Source: Pseudomonas delhiensis
GTDB lineage: Bacteria; Pseudomonadota; Gammaproteobacteria; Pseudomonadales; Pseudomonadaceae
Reading direction: 5' to 3'
NCBI RefSeq assembly: GCF_900187975.1
Contig: NZ_FZPC01000008.1
Location: forward strand, 113,930-177,929
Length of the DNA: 64,000 bases
The notes beneath the pieces are model-generated. The model was not told where the DNA came from and searched no databases. It saw only the letters and a program-made list of their open reading frames with translations. Both the position numbers and the translations under genes were made by a program. Below, piece by piece: positions 43,096-52,158 of the stretch (its first letter is position 1; the number at the start of each line of letters is the position of its first letter).

Positions 43096-44745
43096 TCACG
43101 CCAGATGCGGCGTGGCCCGCGCCACCAGCGCTTCGACGTCCGTGCCGCGCGGCAGGGTGCCGTAGACGCGGCCGCCGTTGCCCAGGCGGCTGCCGATGAA
43201 GGCGTCGGCGACGGTGGCGTTGCCGGCTTCCAGCAGCAGCTTGGCCTGCAGGGCCACGGCCACGTCCTCGGTGAGCTGGCGGGCGCGGAACTGGATGTCG
43301 GCGGTGTCGGCGAAGGAGGCCTTGAGGTTGCCGATGAAGGCGGCCAGGCGGGCGTCGCCGTGGCCGTCGCCGAGTTCGGCGAAGAGCGCGTCGAGCACGC
43401 CCGGCTCCTTCGACAGGGCGCGCAGCACGTCCAGGCACTGGACGTTGCCCGAGCCTTCCCAGGTGGAGTTCACCGGGGCCTCGCGGTACAGCCGCGGGAG
43501 GATGGTGTCCTCGACGTAGCCGGCGCCGCCCAGGCATTCGGCGGCCTCGTTGATCATCGCCGGGGCGCGCTTGCAGATCCAGTACTTGCCCACCGCGGTG
43601 ACCAGGCGGGCGAACTTGTCTTCCTGCTCGTCGTGCAGGTGGTCCAGGGCCCGGCCCATGCGCATGGTCAGGGCCAGCGCGGCCTCGCTTTCCAGGGCCA
43701 GGTCGGCCAGCACGTTCTGCATCAGCGGCTGTTCGGCCAGCACGCGGCCGCCGACCTGGCGGTAGGCGCAGTGGTGCGCGGCCTGGGTCAGCGCCTGGCG
43801 CATCAGCGCGCTGGAGCCGACCATGCAGTCGAAGCGGGTCATGGCCACCATCTCGATGATGGTCGGCACGCCGCGGCCCTCCTCGCCCACCATCCAGGCC
43901 AGGGCGCCGCGGTACTCCACCTCGCTGGAGGCGTTGGACCAGTTGCCCAGCTTGTTCTTCAGGCGCTGCACGTAGAACTCGTTGCGGGTGCCGTCCGGGC
44001 GGTGGCGCGGCAGCAGGAAGCAGGTCAGGCCCTTGTCGGTGTAGGCCAGGGTGAGGAAGGCGTCGCACATGGGCGCCGAGCAGAACCACTTGTGCCCGAC
44101 CAGTTCGTAGGCCTGGCCCGGGCCGGGGATGCCCACCGGGTAGGCGCGGGTGGTGTTGGCGCGCACGTCGGTGCCGCCCTGCTTCTCGGTCATGGCCATG
44201 CCGATGGTGGCGCCGGCCTTCTGCTCGATCGGCAGGTTGCGCGGGTCGTACTCGGTGGCGAGGATCTTCGGCAGCCATTTCTCGGCGATGTCCGGCTGCA
44301 GGCGGATCGCCGGCACGCTGGCGAAGGTCATGGTCAGCGGGCAGCCGGTGCCGGCCTCGGCCTGGCTGTGCAGGTAGCTCAGGCCGGCGCGGGCGACGTG
44401 GGCGCCGGCGCGCGGGTCGGTCCAGGGCATGGACGGGATGCCGTGCTCGATGGCCGTGCGCATCAGCTCGTGGTAGGCCGGGTGGAATTCCACCAGGTCG
44501 ATGCGGTGGCCGTAGCGGTCGTGGCTCTTGAACACCGGCTTGTTCTCGTTGGCCAGGAAGCCGGCGGCCATCAGCGGGCCGCCGGCCAGCGCGCCATAGG
44601 CGTCCAGGCGCGCTTCGGCCCAGCCGCCGTCGTAGCGGCGCAGCCACTCCTGCAGCGGCAGGTCGACGCGGTAGAGGTTGGCGCCATCCAGCGGCGGTAC
44701 CTGGTTGCTGACTTCGTGGGTCTCGGCGTACTGGTGCAGGTTCAT
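43096..44745 (-). CDS. AidB-like acyl-CoA dehydrogenase
   Basis: The 549-residue flavoprotein belongs to the acyl-CoA dehydrogenase superfamily, AidB branch. AMTEKQGGTDVRANTTRAY near residue 183 is the FAD/substrate signature, GHKWFCSAPMCDAFLTLAY follows, and YREAPVNSTWEGSGNVQCLD near residue 425 holds the catalytic-Glu region as in AidB. The length agrees with E. coli AidB (541 residues). Its natural substrate is uncertain. The ATG at 44745 overlaps the tetR stop by four bases, so the pair is one operon. Its stop lies 63 bp from array 2, on the same strand. Confidence 0.88.
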   Translation of the reverse strand: MNLHQYAETHEVSNQVPPLDGANLYRVDLPLQEWLRRYDGGWAEARLDAYGALAGGPLMAAGFLANENKPVFKSHDRYGHRIDLVEFHPAYHELMRTAIEHGIPSMPWTDPRAGAHVARAGLSYLHSQAEAGTGCPLTMTFASVPAIRLQPDIAEKWLPKILATEYDPRNLPIEQKAGATIGMAMTEKQGGTDVRANTTRAYPVGIPGPGQAYELVGHKWFCSAPMCDAFLTLAYTDKGLTCFLLPRHRPDGTRNEFYVQRLKNKLGNWSNASSEVEYRGALAWMVGEEGRGVPTIIEMVAMTRFDCMVGSSALMRQALTQAAHHCAYRQVGGRVLAEQPLMQNVLADLALESEAALALTMRMGRALDHLHDEQEDKFARLVTAVGKYWICKRAPAMINEAAECLGGAGYVEDTILPRLYREAPVNSTWEGSGNVQCLDVLRALSKEPGVLDALFAELGDGHGDARLAAFIGNLKASFADTADIQFRARQLTEDVAVALQAKLLLEAGNATVADAFIGSRLGNGGRVYGTLPRGTDVEALVARATPHLA

Positions 44746-45389
44746 CGCGGTTCCTCCGGCTGGGGCGCGCCGACGGCGCGCAGGCAGAAATCGACGAGGG
44801 CCTGGCTGACTTGCTCCAGGCCCGGGCTGGGTTGCCCGGCATCGCGGGCGGCACGGGCCGGCGGCGACAGCGGGCCGACCAGGGATTCGGCGATCGCCCC
44901 CACCAGGCAGGCGGCGATCAATGATGTGGGGCCGCAGTGGAAGTGGCCGCTGCGCACGCCCTCTTCCAGCAGTTCGCCGAACAGTTCGGCGTAGGCCTCG
45001 CGGTAGAGCAGGCGCTGCTCGTCCACCTCGGGGTCCACCGGCTCGGCGATCAGGGCGAAGGCCAGGCGCCGGCTGTCCCAGGCGCGCCGGGCGAACTGGC
45101 GCAGGCCGCGGGCCAGGCGCCCGGCGGGCCCGCCGGTGCCGCGCAGGACGACGGCCAGGGCGTCCACCTCGCGCTGGCTGGCGCGGGCGAAGACCTCGGC
45201 GGCCAGTTCGCCCTTGCCGCGGAAATGCCGGTACAGGCTGCCGGTGGCGATGCCGGCCTCTTCGGCCAGGCCCTGCATGGTCAGCGCCGCGAAGCCGCCC
45301 TCGGCGACCCGCGCCAGGGCCAGCTGGAGGATGCGCTCGCGCAGCTCCACATCTTTCTGCAGGCGGGCTTCGGTGAGACGGTAGACCAT
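44742..45389 (-). CDS. TetR-family transcriptional regulator
   Basis: This 215-residue protein has a TetR N-terminal domain: LRERILQLALARVAEGGFAA, then the helix-turn-helix ending AGIATGSLYRHFRGKGEL. A helical ligand-binding region follows. It is coupled to the acyl-CoA dehydrogenase gene by a four-base overlap and most likely controls that operon in response to an acyl-CoA or related ligand. Two nested palindromes immediately upstream of its ATG are strong operator candidates. The start at 45389 leaves just those palindromes between the gene and the ladS end. Confidence 0.92.
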   Translation of the reverse strand: MVYRLTEARLQKDVELRERILQLALARVAEGGFAALTMQGLAEEAGIATGSLYRHFRGKGELAAEVFARASQREVDALAVVLRGTGGPAGRLARGLRQFARRAWDSRRLAFALIAEPVDPEVDEQRLLYREAYAELFGELLEEGVRSGHFHCGPTSLIAACLVGAIAESLVGPLSPPARAARDAGQPSPGLEQVSQALVDFCLRAVGAPQPEEPR

Positions 45390-45393
45390 GTTC

Positions 45394-45426
45394 TGAATCC
45401 GGATTCACTGTTTCAAGCAGTGAATC
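45394..45426. promoter_or_regulatory. Nested palindromic operators upstream of tetR
   Basis: TGAATCC directly followed by GGATTCA (45394-45407) is a perfect 14-bp palindrome. GATTCACTG (45402-45410) and CAGTGAATC (45418-45426) form a second perfect repeat with a 7-bp spacer. The two share six bases, and the first begins 4 bp from the ATG. Three TGAATC-type half-sites suggest cooperative binding of TetR dimers and autoregulation. Confidence 0.7.
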
Positions 45427-45504
45427 ACGGTTCAGGGCTTGGCCATAGGGGGAATTGCGCCAGCGGTGCGGGCGTTCCGGCCAGCGGCCGCTGCGCGTGG
45501 CGGA

Positions 45505-47892
45505 TCAGGCGTGGCTGGGCAGCGCCGGCTGGCACAGCAGCCAGTCGTGCAGCAGGGTCTGCAGTTCCTCGAACTTCACCGGCTTGGCCAGGTAGTCGCT
45601 CATCCCCGCAGCCAGGCAGCGTTCGCGGTCGCCGCTGTGGCTGTGAGCGGTGATGGCCAGCACCGGCAGCTCGCCGCCCTGGGGCAGCGCGCGGATCGCC
45701 CGGCAGGTGGCGAAGCCGTCCATGATCGGCATCTGGCAATCCAGCAGCACGGCGTCGACGCCCTCGCGGCGCAGCAGGTCGATGGCCTCCGAGCCGTTGT
45801 CGGCGGTGCGCACCCGGTAGCCCAGCTTGAGCAGCATGCCGCGGATCACCAGTTGGTTGATGGCGTTGTCCTCCACCACCAGCACCGTGCACTGGTCCGG
45901 GCGGCGCAGGGCCTGGCCGCCGGCGCGGCGCGGCGGCACGCTGAAGCCCTGCGCCGGCTGGCCGAGGTTCAGTTCGAGGACGAAGCGGCTGCCGCGCCCG
46001 GGGGTGGAATGGTGCTGCAGCTGCCCACCGAGCAGCCCGGTGAGCTGGCGGCACAGCGCCAGGCCGATGCCCAGGCCGCCGTACTCGCGGGTCAGCGAGC
46101 CGTCGAGCTGGTGGAAGCGCTGGTACAGCGCATCGTTGGCCGGCGTCTCGAAGCCGATGCCGGAGTCCTGCACCGCCACCCGCAGGGCGACGCCGTCGCT
46201 CTGCCGCTGGCCGTCCACGCGCAGGCCCACGCCGCCCTGGTGGGTGAACTTGATGGCGTTGTCCAGCAGGTAGCCCAGGGTCTGGGCCAGCTTGCCGGCG
46301 TCGCCTTCCAGGGTGTCGGGCAGGCTCTCGTCCAGCTGCAGGTCGAAGCGCAGGCCCTTGGCCTCGGCGCGCGGCGCGTACTGGGCGCGCAGGCTGTCGA
46401 ACAGGCCGCGCAGGCTGAAGGGCTCGCGCCGCGGGTAGAGCTTGCCGGCCTGCAGCTCGATCAGCGCGAGGATGTCGTTGACCATGCGCATCATGTCGCG
46501 CGCCGAGCCGGTGGCGGTCTTCTGGTACTGCGCCAGCTCCACGTCCATGGGCACCGTCTGCATCAGCTCCAGCGAGCCGATCACCCCGCTCATGGGCGTG
46601 CGCAGCTCGTGGGTGACGGTGGCCAGGAACTCGTCCTTCAGGCGGTTGCTGTTGGCCAGCTCGAGGTTGAGCTGCTCCAGCTTGCGGCTGGACTCCTGGA
46701 GGATGCGCGTGCGCTCCTCCTTCATGGCGTTGATGCGGTCGGCCAGCGCCAGCGACAGCAGGCCCACTTCCAGGGCCGAGCCGATCTGGCTGGCGTACAT
46801 GGTGAAGAACACGTTGGGCAGGAAGCCCAGCACCATCAGGGTGTTGATGGTCCCGCCGAGGAGGAAGGCGGTCCAGGCGAAGATGAAGTAGCGCGCCACG
46901 CGCATGCCGCGCAGCCAGGCGAGGATGCCGGCGCTGAAGATGACCACCACGAACGCCAGCGCCAGGTAGGTGGCCAGGCGCAGCGACAGCGCGTAGCTGG
47001 CCGAGAACGCCAGCAGCATCACCAGCGCGCCCACGGCCATCAGCGCCAGCAGGGTGCGGTCGACCCACGGGCTGTGCTCGCGGGTGTGCAGGAAGCTGCG
47101 GGCGAACTGGCAGCCGAACAGGCTGGCGGAGCCGATCAGGAAGGGCGTGGCGGCGTTGGCCCACCAGGGGCTGTTGGGCCAGAAGTACTCGATGCCGGCG
47201 CCGTTGACCGAGACCTGGTAGAGGCCGAAGGAGGCGATGTAGAGGATGTAGTAGAGGTAGCTGGTGTCGCGCACGCTGACGAAGATGAACAGGTTGTACA
47301 CCAGCATCACCAGCAGCACGCCGTAGATGATGCCCAGCACGTAGACGTTGCCCGGCAGGTTCTCCATGTAGGCCTTGGGCGACCAGAGCGTCAGCGGCGC
47401 CTGGATCGAGCCCTGGCTCTCCAGGCGCAGGTAGACGCGCAGCGGCTTGCCCGGGGCGAGCTTGAGGTCGAACAGGTAGTTGGTCAGGCTGATCGGCCGG
47501 CTGGCGAACGGCAGGGTGTCGCCGGTGCGCTGGGCCAGCTGGTACCTGCCGTCGGCGCCGGGCAGGTAGAGGTCCAGGCGGTCCAGCGGCGGGTAGGCCA
47601 GCTCCAGCAGCCAGTGCGCCGGGTCCTGGGACTCCTGCGGGCGGTAGTCCAGGTCCAGGCGGATCCAGAACACCGAGCGCGAGTAGCCGGCGTTGAGCAC
47701 GTCGCGGTCGTGGCGGCGGAAGCTGTCGGCCAGGGCGGCGGAGGTGATGTCGGCGATGTCGGCGGTGCCGCGCACGTCCTCGAAGACGTCGATCGCGTGG
47801 CCCAGCGGCAGGCGGCTGGTGTGCTCGTCGAAGCTGACCGCGCCGACCAGCGGCGAAAGAAGGAGAAGGAAGAGGATCAGCCAGCGCTGCAT
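45505..47892 (-). CDS. ladS: Hybrid sensor histidine kinase LadS
   Basis: The 795-residue hybrid kinase has a signal peptide, a periplasmic 7TMR-DISMED2-type beta domain (residues 25-180) and seven membrane helices (about 183-385). A HisKA domain follows, with the phospho-acceptor His at residue 428 in ATVTHELRTPMSG. The HATPase domain has DNAIKFTHQGG and GGLGIGLALC. A single C-terminal receiver has the phospho-acceptor Asp near 718 (AVLLDCQMPIMDG). Architecture, length and location next to thiD identify LadS, which feeds GacS/GacA and promotes sessile behaviour in P. aeruginosa. The start at 47892 is set by the signal peptide. Confidence 0.93.
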   Translation of the reverse strand: MQRWLILFLLLLSPLVGAVSFDEHTSRLPLGHAIDVFEDVRGTADIADITSAALADSFRRHDRDVLNAGYSRSVFWIRLDLDYRPQESQDPAHWLLELAYPPLDRLDLYLPGADGRYQLAQRTGDTLPFASRPISLTNYLFDLKLAPGKPLRVYLRLESQGSIQAPLTLWSPKAYMENLPGNVYVLGIIYGVLLVMLVYNLFIFVSVRDTSYLYYILYIASFGLYQVSVNGAGIEYFWPNSPWWANAATPFLIGSASLFGCQFARSFLHTREHSPWVDRTLLALMAVGALVMLLAFSASYALSLRLATYLALAFVVVIFSAGILAWLRGMRVARYFIFAWTAFLLGGTINTLMVLGFLPNVFFTMYASQIGSALEVGLLSLALADRINAMKEERTRILQESSRKLEQLNLELANSNRLKDEFLATVTHELRTPMSGVIGSLELMQTVPMDVELAQYQKTATGSARDMMRMVNDILALIELQAGKLYPRREPFSLRGLFDSLRAQYAPRAEAKGLRFDLQLDESLPDTLEGDAGKLAQTLGYLLDNAIKFTHQGGVGLRVDGQRQSDGVALRVAVQDSGIGFETPANDALYQRFHQLDGSLTREYGGLGIGLALCRQLTGLLGGQLQHHSTPGRGSRFVLELNLGQPAQGFSVPPRRAGGQALRRPDQCTVLVVEDNAINQLVIRGMLLKLGYRVRTADNGSEAIDLLRREGVDAVLLDCQMPIMDGFATCRAIRALPQGGELPVLAITAHSHSGDRERCLAAGMSDYLAKPVKFEELQTLLHDWLLCQPALPSHA

Positions 47893-48072
47893 GCTACCCC
47901 GCAGTGCCCCTCCGGACGGCGCCCGGGAGCCCCTTCTCCCGCGGTTGACGCGCCCTGTGGGCGTGATTTTCGAATCGGCCAACTTTAGCACGCCGGCGGG
48001 GGGAGCAAGGAGCGCCGGGCCGGGGATCGGGGCAAACGACGCCTGCCGGGTTTAGTGGTAAGCTCCCGCGCC

Positions 48073-48870
48073 ATGAAAACGCCAACCTCCCGTCCCGTAG
48101 TGCTCTGCCTGTCCGGCCACGACCCCAGTGGCGGCGCCGGCCTGCAGGCCGACATCGAAGCCCTGATCGCCCAAGGCTGCCATGCGGCGCCCGCCGTCAC
48201 CGCGCTGACCGTTCAGGACACCGTCAACGTTTCCGACTTCCGCGTGCTCGACCGCGAGTGGGTGCTGGCCCAGGCCAACGCCGTGATCGCCGACCTGCCG
48301 GTGGCCGCGGTCAAGCTGGGCATGCTCGGCTCGGTGGAGATGGTCGACACCGTGGTCGAGATCATGCAGTCGCTGCCCGGCGTGCCGCTGGTCTGCGACC
48401 CGGTGCTGCGCGCCGGCGGCGGCGGCGCCCTGGGCAAGGACGAGGTGGGCTACGCGATCCGCGAGCGGCTGTTCCCGGTGGCCGCCATCGCCACGCCGAA
48501 CCTGCCGGAGGCGCGCATCCTCGCCGAGCTGCCCGAGGGCAGCGCCGACGAGTGCGCCGAGAAGCTGCTGCCATACATCCGCAACCTGCTGATCACCGGC
48601 GGCCACGGCGACGAGTCCGAGGTGCACAACCGCCTGTACGGCCGCGACGGCAGCCAGCACACCTTCACCTGCCAGCGCCTGCCGGGCAGCTACCACGGCT
48701 CCGGCTGCACCCTGGCCAGCGCCCTGTCCGGCCGCCTGGCCCTGGGCGAGGAACTGGCCAGCGCCGTGCGCAGCGCCCTCGACTACACCTGGCGCACCCT
48801 GCGCGACGCCGAGGCCCCCGGCCGCGGCCAGTACGTCCCGCGCCGGCTGCCGCTGGACTTCTGCTCCTGA
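48073..48870 (+). CDS. thiD: Hydroxymethylpyrimidine/phosphomethylpyrimidine kinase
   Basis: The 265-residue ribokinase-like enzyme phosphorylates HMP and HMP-P in thiamine synthesis. [18 protein letters not shown] near residue 17 is the substrate-binding start, [14 protein letters not shown] lies mid-protein, and [19 protein letters not shown] near residue 214 contains the catalytic Cys-loop. It is divergent from ladS. thiE follows after 19 bp, giving a thiD-thiE-hemL group. The ATG at 48073 is preferred to the GTG-started extension. Confidence 0.94.
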   Translation: MKTPTSRPVVLCLSGHDPSGGAGLQADIEALIAQGCHAAPAVTALTVQDTVNVSDFRVLDREWVLAQANAVIADLPVAAVKLGMLGSVEMVDTVVEIMQSLPGVPLVCDPVLRAGGGGALGKDEVGYAIRERLFPVAAIATPNLPEARILAELPEGSADECAEKLLPYIRNLLITGGHGDESEVHNRLYGRDGSQHTFTCQRLPGSYHGSGCTLASALSGRLALGEELASAVRSALDYTWRTLRDAEAPGRGQYVPRRLPLDFCS

Positions 48871-48889
48871 TTCACCTGCCGAGGCCTTC

Positions 48890-49513
48890 ATGAAACTCCG
48901 CGGACTCTACGCCATCACCGATAGCAAGCTGCTCGCCGACGGCCGCCTGCTGCCCTACGTCGAGGCCGCGCTGCGCGGTGGCGCGCGCCTGCTGCAGTAC
49001 CGCGACAAGTCCAGCGACGAGTCGCGCCGCCTGCGCGAGGCCGAGGCCCTGCGCGAGCTGTGCGAGCGCCACGGCGCCACCCTGATCGTCAACGACGACG
49101 CCGAGCTGGCCGCGCGCCTGGGCGTGAGCGTGCACCTGGGCCAGACCGACGGCTCCCTGGCCGCCGCCCGCGCCCTGCTGGGCCGCCAGGCGATCATCGG
49201 CGCCACCTGCCACGGCAGCCTGCAGCTGGCCGACCAGGCCGTCGCCGAGGGCGCCGACTACGTGGCCTTCGGCCGCTTCTTCCAGTCGCTGACCAAGCCC
49301 GGCGCGTCCGAAGCCAGCCCCGAGCTGCTGGAGCAGGCCCGCGCGCGCTTCGCCAACGTGCCGCTGGTGGCCATCGGCGGCGTGACCCTGGAAAACGCCC
49401 CCGGCCTGATCGGCCGCGGCGCCGACCTGCTGGCGGTGATCAACGCGCTCTTCGCCGCCGACACCCCGGCCGAGGTGGAGCGCCGCGCCCGCGCCTTCGC
49501 CGCGCTGTTCTAA
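48890..49513 (+). CDS. thiE: Thiamine phosphate synthase
   Basis: This 207-residue TIM-barrel enzyme joins HMP-PP and thiazole phosphate into thiamine monophosphate. [13 protein letters not shown] at the N-terminus, [11 protein letters not shown] near residue 37, [20 protein letters not shown] near 64 and [17 protein letters not shown] near 125 are the usual ThiE motifs. It follows thiD by 19 bp with GAGGCC before the ATG, so they are co-transcribed. Confidence 0.95.
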   Translation: MKLRGLYAITDSKLLADGRLLPYVEAALRGGARLLQYRDKSSDESRRLREAEALRELCERHGATLIVNDDAELAARLGVSVHLGQTDGSLAAARALLGRQAIIGATCHGSLQLADQAVAEGADYVAFGRFFQSLTKPGASEASPELLEQARARFANVPLVAIGGVTLENAPGLIGRGADLLAVINALFAADTPAEVERRARAFAALF

Positions 49514-49574
49514 CCTTTTCCCGCGGCGCCGCTGCGCGCCGCCCCGCTTTCACGGATCCCAACGAGAGGTCGCC

Positions 49575-50858
49575 ATGTCCCGTTCCGAACTCCTCTTCGC
49601 CAACGCCCAGAAGCACATCCCCGGCGGCGTCAACTCGCCGGTGCGCGCCTTCAAGAGCGTCGGCGGCACGCCGCTGTTCTTCAAGCACGCGGAAGGCGCC
49701 TACGTGGTGGACGAAGACGACAAGCGCTACGTCGACTACGTCGGTTCCTGGGGCCCGATGATCCTCGGCCACGCCCACCCGGAAGTGCTCGATGCGGTGC
49801 GCCGCCAGCTGGAGCACGGCCTGTCCTACGGCGCGCCGACCGCGCTGGAAGTGGAAATGGCCGACCTGGTCTGCTCGCTGGTGCCGTCCATGGACATGGT
49901 GCGCATGGTCAGCTCCGGCACCGAGGCGACCATGAGCGCCATCCGCCTGGCCCGCGGCTATACCGGCCGCGACGACATCATCAAGTTCGAGGGCTGCTAC
50001 CACGGCCACTCCGACAGCCTGCTGGTGAAGGCCGGCTCCGGCGCCCTGACCTTCGGCGTGCCGAACTCCCCGGGCGTGCCGGCGGACTTCGCCAAGCACA
50101 CCCTGACCCTGCCGTTCAACGACCTGGAGGCGGTGGAGAAGGCCCTGGACGAATACGGCCAGAAGGTCGCCTGCATCATCGTCGAGCCGGTGGCCGGCAA
50201 CATGAACTGCGTGCCGCCCGCCCCGGGCTTCCTCCAGGGCCTGCGCAAGGCCTGCGACAAGCACGGCGTGGTGCTGATCTTCGACGAGGTGATGACCGGC
50301 TTCCGCGTCGCCCTCGGCAGCGCCCAGGCCCTGTACGGCGTGACCCCGGACCTGTCGACCTTCGGCAAGATCATCGGCGGCGGCATGCCGGTGGGCGCCT
50401 TCGGCGGCAAGCGCGAGATCATGCAGCGGATTTCCCCGCTGGGCCCGGTCTACCAGGCCGGTACCCTGTCGGGCAACCCGCTGGCCATGGCCGCCGGCCT
50501 GACCACCCTGAAGCTGATCAGCCGCCCGGGCTTCCACGACGAACTGACCGACTACACCAGCCGCATGCTCCAGGGCCTGCAGGAACGCGCCGATGCAGCC
50601 GGCATCCCGTTCGTCACCACCCAGGCCGGCGGCATGTTCGGCCTGTACTTCAGCGGCGCCGACGACATCGTCACCTTCGCCGACGTGATGGCCAGCGACG
50701 CCGAGCGCTTCAAGCGCTTCTTCCACCTGATGCTGGAAGGCGGCGTGTACCTGGCGCCCAGCGCCTACGAGGCCGGTTTCACCTCCATCGCCCACGGCGA
50801 CACCGAGCTGAAGCTGACCCTGGACGCCGCCGAGCGCGCCTTCGCCGCCCTCAAGTGA
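49575..50858 (+). CDS. hemL: Glutamate-1-semialdehyde 2,1-aminomutase
   Basis: The 427-residue PLP enzyme makes 5-aminolevulinate for haem from glutamate-1-semialdehyde. [19 protein letters not shown] near residue 115 is the phosphate-binding segment, [13 protein letters not shown] near 240 the PLP ring Asp, and [18 protein letters not shown] near 262 includes the Schiff-base Lys. The ATG at 49575 follows AGAGGTCGCC. It ends at a strong terminator, closing the thiD-thiE-hemL unit. Confidence 0.97.
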   Translation: MSRSELLFANAQKHIPGGVNSPVRAFKSVGGTPLFFKHAEGAYVVDEDDKRYVDYVGSWGPMILGHAHPEVLDAVRRQLEHGLSYGAPTALEVEMADLVCSLVPSMDMVRMVSSGTEATMSAIRLARGYTGRDDIIKFEGCYHGHSDSLLVKAGSGALTFGVPNSPGVPADFAKHTLTLPFNDLEAVEKALDEYGQKVACIIVEPVAGNMNCVPPAPGFLQGLRKACDKHGVVLIFDEVMTGFRVALGSAQALYGVTPDLSTFGKIIGGGMPVGAFGGKREIMQRISPLGPVYQAGTLSGNPLAMAAGLTTLKLISRPGFHDELTDYTSRMLQGLQERADAAGIPFVTTQAGGMFGLYFSGADDIVTFADVMASDAERFKRFFHLMLEGGVYLAPSAYEAGFTSIAHGDTELKLTLDAAERAFAALK

Positions 50859-50866
50859 GCCCCTCC

Positions 50867-50896
50867 GGCCGCGGCGTTCGCCGCGGCCAATTTTCC
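50867..50896 (+). terminator. Rho-independent terminator of hemL
   Basis: GGCCGCGGCG and CGCCGCGGCC form a 10-bp perfect stem 8 bp after the hemL stop, followed by AATTTTCC. Confidence 0.8.
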
Positions 50897-51073
50897 GTCG
50901 TTACGCTTCCCAGGCACCTCCTACGCCAGTTTCTTGGCCATTCGGACGGAAACCGCGAAAAACACCGTAAAGACTTTGTAAGGAAGCGTCGGCTTATTTC
51001 ATAATGTGCAGGCCGGCACGTTTTCGCCGGCCGGGCATCGCGCCCGCCCCGTTGCCGGAGGCCGTTTCTCCCC

Positions 51074-51619
51074 ATGTACCGTTCTGGTCGCGCCCTGCTG
51101 CTGGGCAGCCTGTTGTTCATCTCGCCCCTGTTCGCGCAGGCGGGAGGCAACTCGCTGCTGGTCCCGGCGACCGGCCGCTGCACCCTGAACACGGTTCCCG
51201 AGCAACTGCAGCAGGCCCTGGCCAGCTGCCAGCAGATCGCCAACGGCGGCGACGCCGAGGCGCAGTTCGAACTGGGCGAGTACTACTACACCGGCGAACG
51301 CGCCCCGCGCGACTTCCCGGCCGCGCTGCGCTGGTACGAAAAAGCCTCGCTGCAGGGCCACGCCCAGGCCCAGTGGCGCCTGGGGACCATGTTCTTCCGC
51401 GGCGAAGGGGTCAAGGCCAACAACATCCAGGCCTACATAGTGCTGAAGATGGCCGCGGTGAACGGCGCCGAAGACGCCATGGACAGCGCCGACCTGGTCG
51501 CCGAGCAGATGAGCAAGGACGAACTGGACATCGCCAGCAAGGTGCTGGGGCAGATCTTCCGCAACTACCTGATCGAACTGCAGACCGCGGGCAATACGCC
51601 GTTTTCGCCGTTGCCGTAG
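51074..51619 (+). CDS. Exported Sel1-repeat protein
   Basis: This 181-residue protein has a signal peptide (residues 1-23, ending FAQA). Two Sel1-type repeats follow: DAEAQFELGEYYYTGERAP and then DFPAALRWYEKAS, and HAQAQWRLGTMFFRGEGV with AYIVLKMAA. Sel1 repeats form alpha-helical solenoids that bind other proteins, so a periplasmic scaffold role is plausible but unproven. I recall an equivalent gene after hemL in P. aeruginosa. GCCGGAGGCCGTTTC precedes the ATG. Confidence 0.85.
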   Translation: MYRSGRALLLGSLLFISPLFAQAGGNSLLVPATGRCTLNTVPEQLQQALASCQQIANGGDAEAQFELGEYYYTGERAPRDFPAALRWYEKASLQGHAQAQWRLGTMFFRGEGVKANNIQAYIVLKMAAVNGAEDAMDSADLVAEQMSKDELDIASKVLGQIFRNYLIELQTAGNTPFSPLP

Positions 51620-51633
51620 CGGCCGGAGGCCGC

Positions 51634-51680
51634 AGCTGCAAGCTGCAAGCTGCAAGCACTCTCCCGCGTTACTTGCAGCT
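51634..51680. repeat. 7-bp tandem repeat with stem-loop between convergent genes
   Basis: AGCTGCA is repeated three and a half times from 51634. Its last copy pairs, as AGCTGCAAG (51648-51656), with CTTGCAGCT (51672-51680). It lies between the Sel1 gene stop and the convergent DUF1820-like gene, and may act as a shared transcript end, although no adjacent U-tract is present. Confidence 0.55.
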
Positions 51681-51695
51681 CGAGGCTTGAAGCTT

Positions 51696-52028
51696 CTAGC
51701 TGTTTTTATCCGGCATCGGCATCGGGAACGGCATGACGTTGCCGCCGCCCTTGGCCTCGCTGATCTTCGGCGTGCCCAGGCGCTCCACCTCGTCGATGCG
51801 GATGATCGCGTGCAGCGGCACGAAGCTGCGGATCACGCCCTCGAACTGGGCCTTGAGCTTCTCTTCGCTGGGGTCCACGACCACCTGGGTGCGCTCGCCG
51901 AAGACGAACTCCTCGATCTCCAGAAAGCCCCACAGTTCGCTCTGGTAGATCTGCTTGGCGTACATCTCGAACACCTGGCCCTGGTTGAGGAAGACCACTT
52001 TGTAGATCGGGTTCTCGCGCTTGTTCAT
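51696..52028 (-). CDS. DUF1820-like conserved protein
   Basis: The 110-residue soluble protein begins MNKRENPIYKVVFLNQGQVF and continues EMYAKQIYQSELWGFLEIE, which I recognise as the short DUF1820 family of gammaproteobacteria. FGERTQVVVDPSEEKLKAQF and HAIIRIDEVERLGTPKI follow. The family looks like a small beta-barrel (Sm- or LSm-like), and its function is unknown. The start at 52028 is set by the family N-terminus; upstream codons run into the miaB promoter region. It is divergent from miaB. Confidence 0.85.
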   Translation of the reverse strand: MNKRENPIYKVVFLNQGQVFEMYAKQIYQSELWGFLEIEEFVFGERTQVVVDPSEEKLKAQFEGVIRSFVPLHAIIRIDEVERLGTPKISEAKGGGNVMPFPMPMPDKNS

Positions 52029-52117
52029 GAACGGCGGATGACAGCTCTGCGAAAAGAGGCGCGAATCATAGCACAGCCGCCTGGCGCGCAACCCTAGGAA
52101 CGGGCCCCTCGCGCCAC

Positions 52118-52123
52118 TATAAT
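52118..52123 (+). promoter_or_regulatory. -10 element of the miaB promoter
   Basis: A perfect TATAAT lies 36 bp before the miaB ATG; TAGGAA sits 17 bp upstream as a weak -35. Transcription would start near 52130. Confidence 0.6.
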
Positions 52124-52158
52124 GTCCGGTCATTTTGGATTCCCCCGACGAAGCGCGC

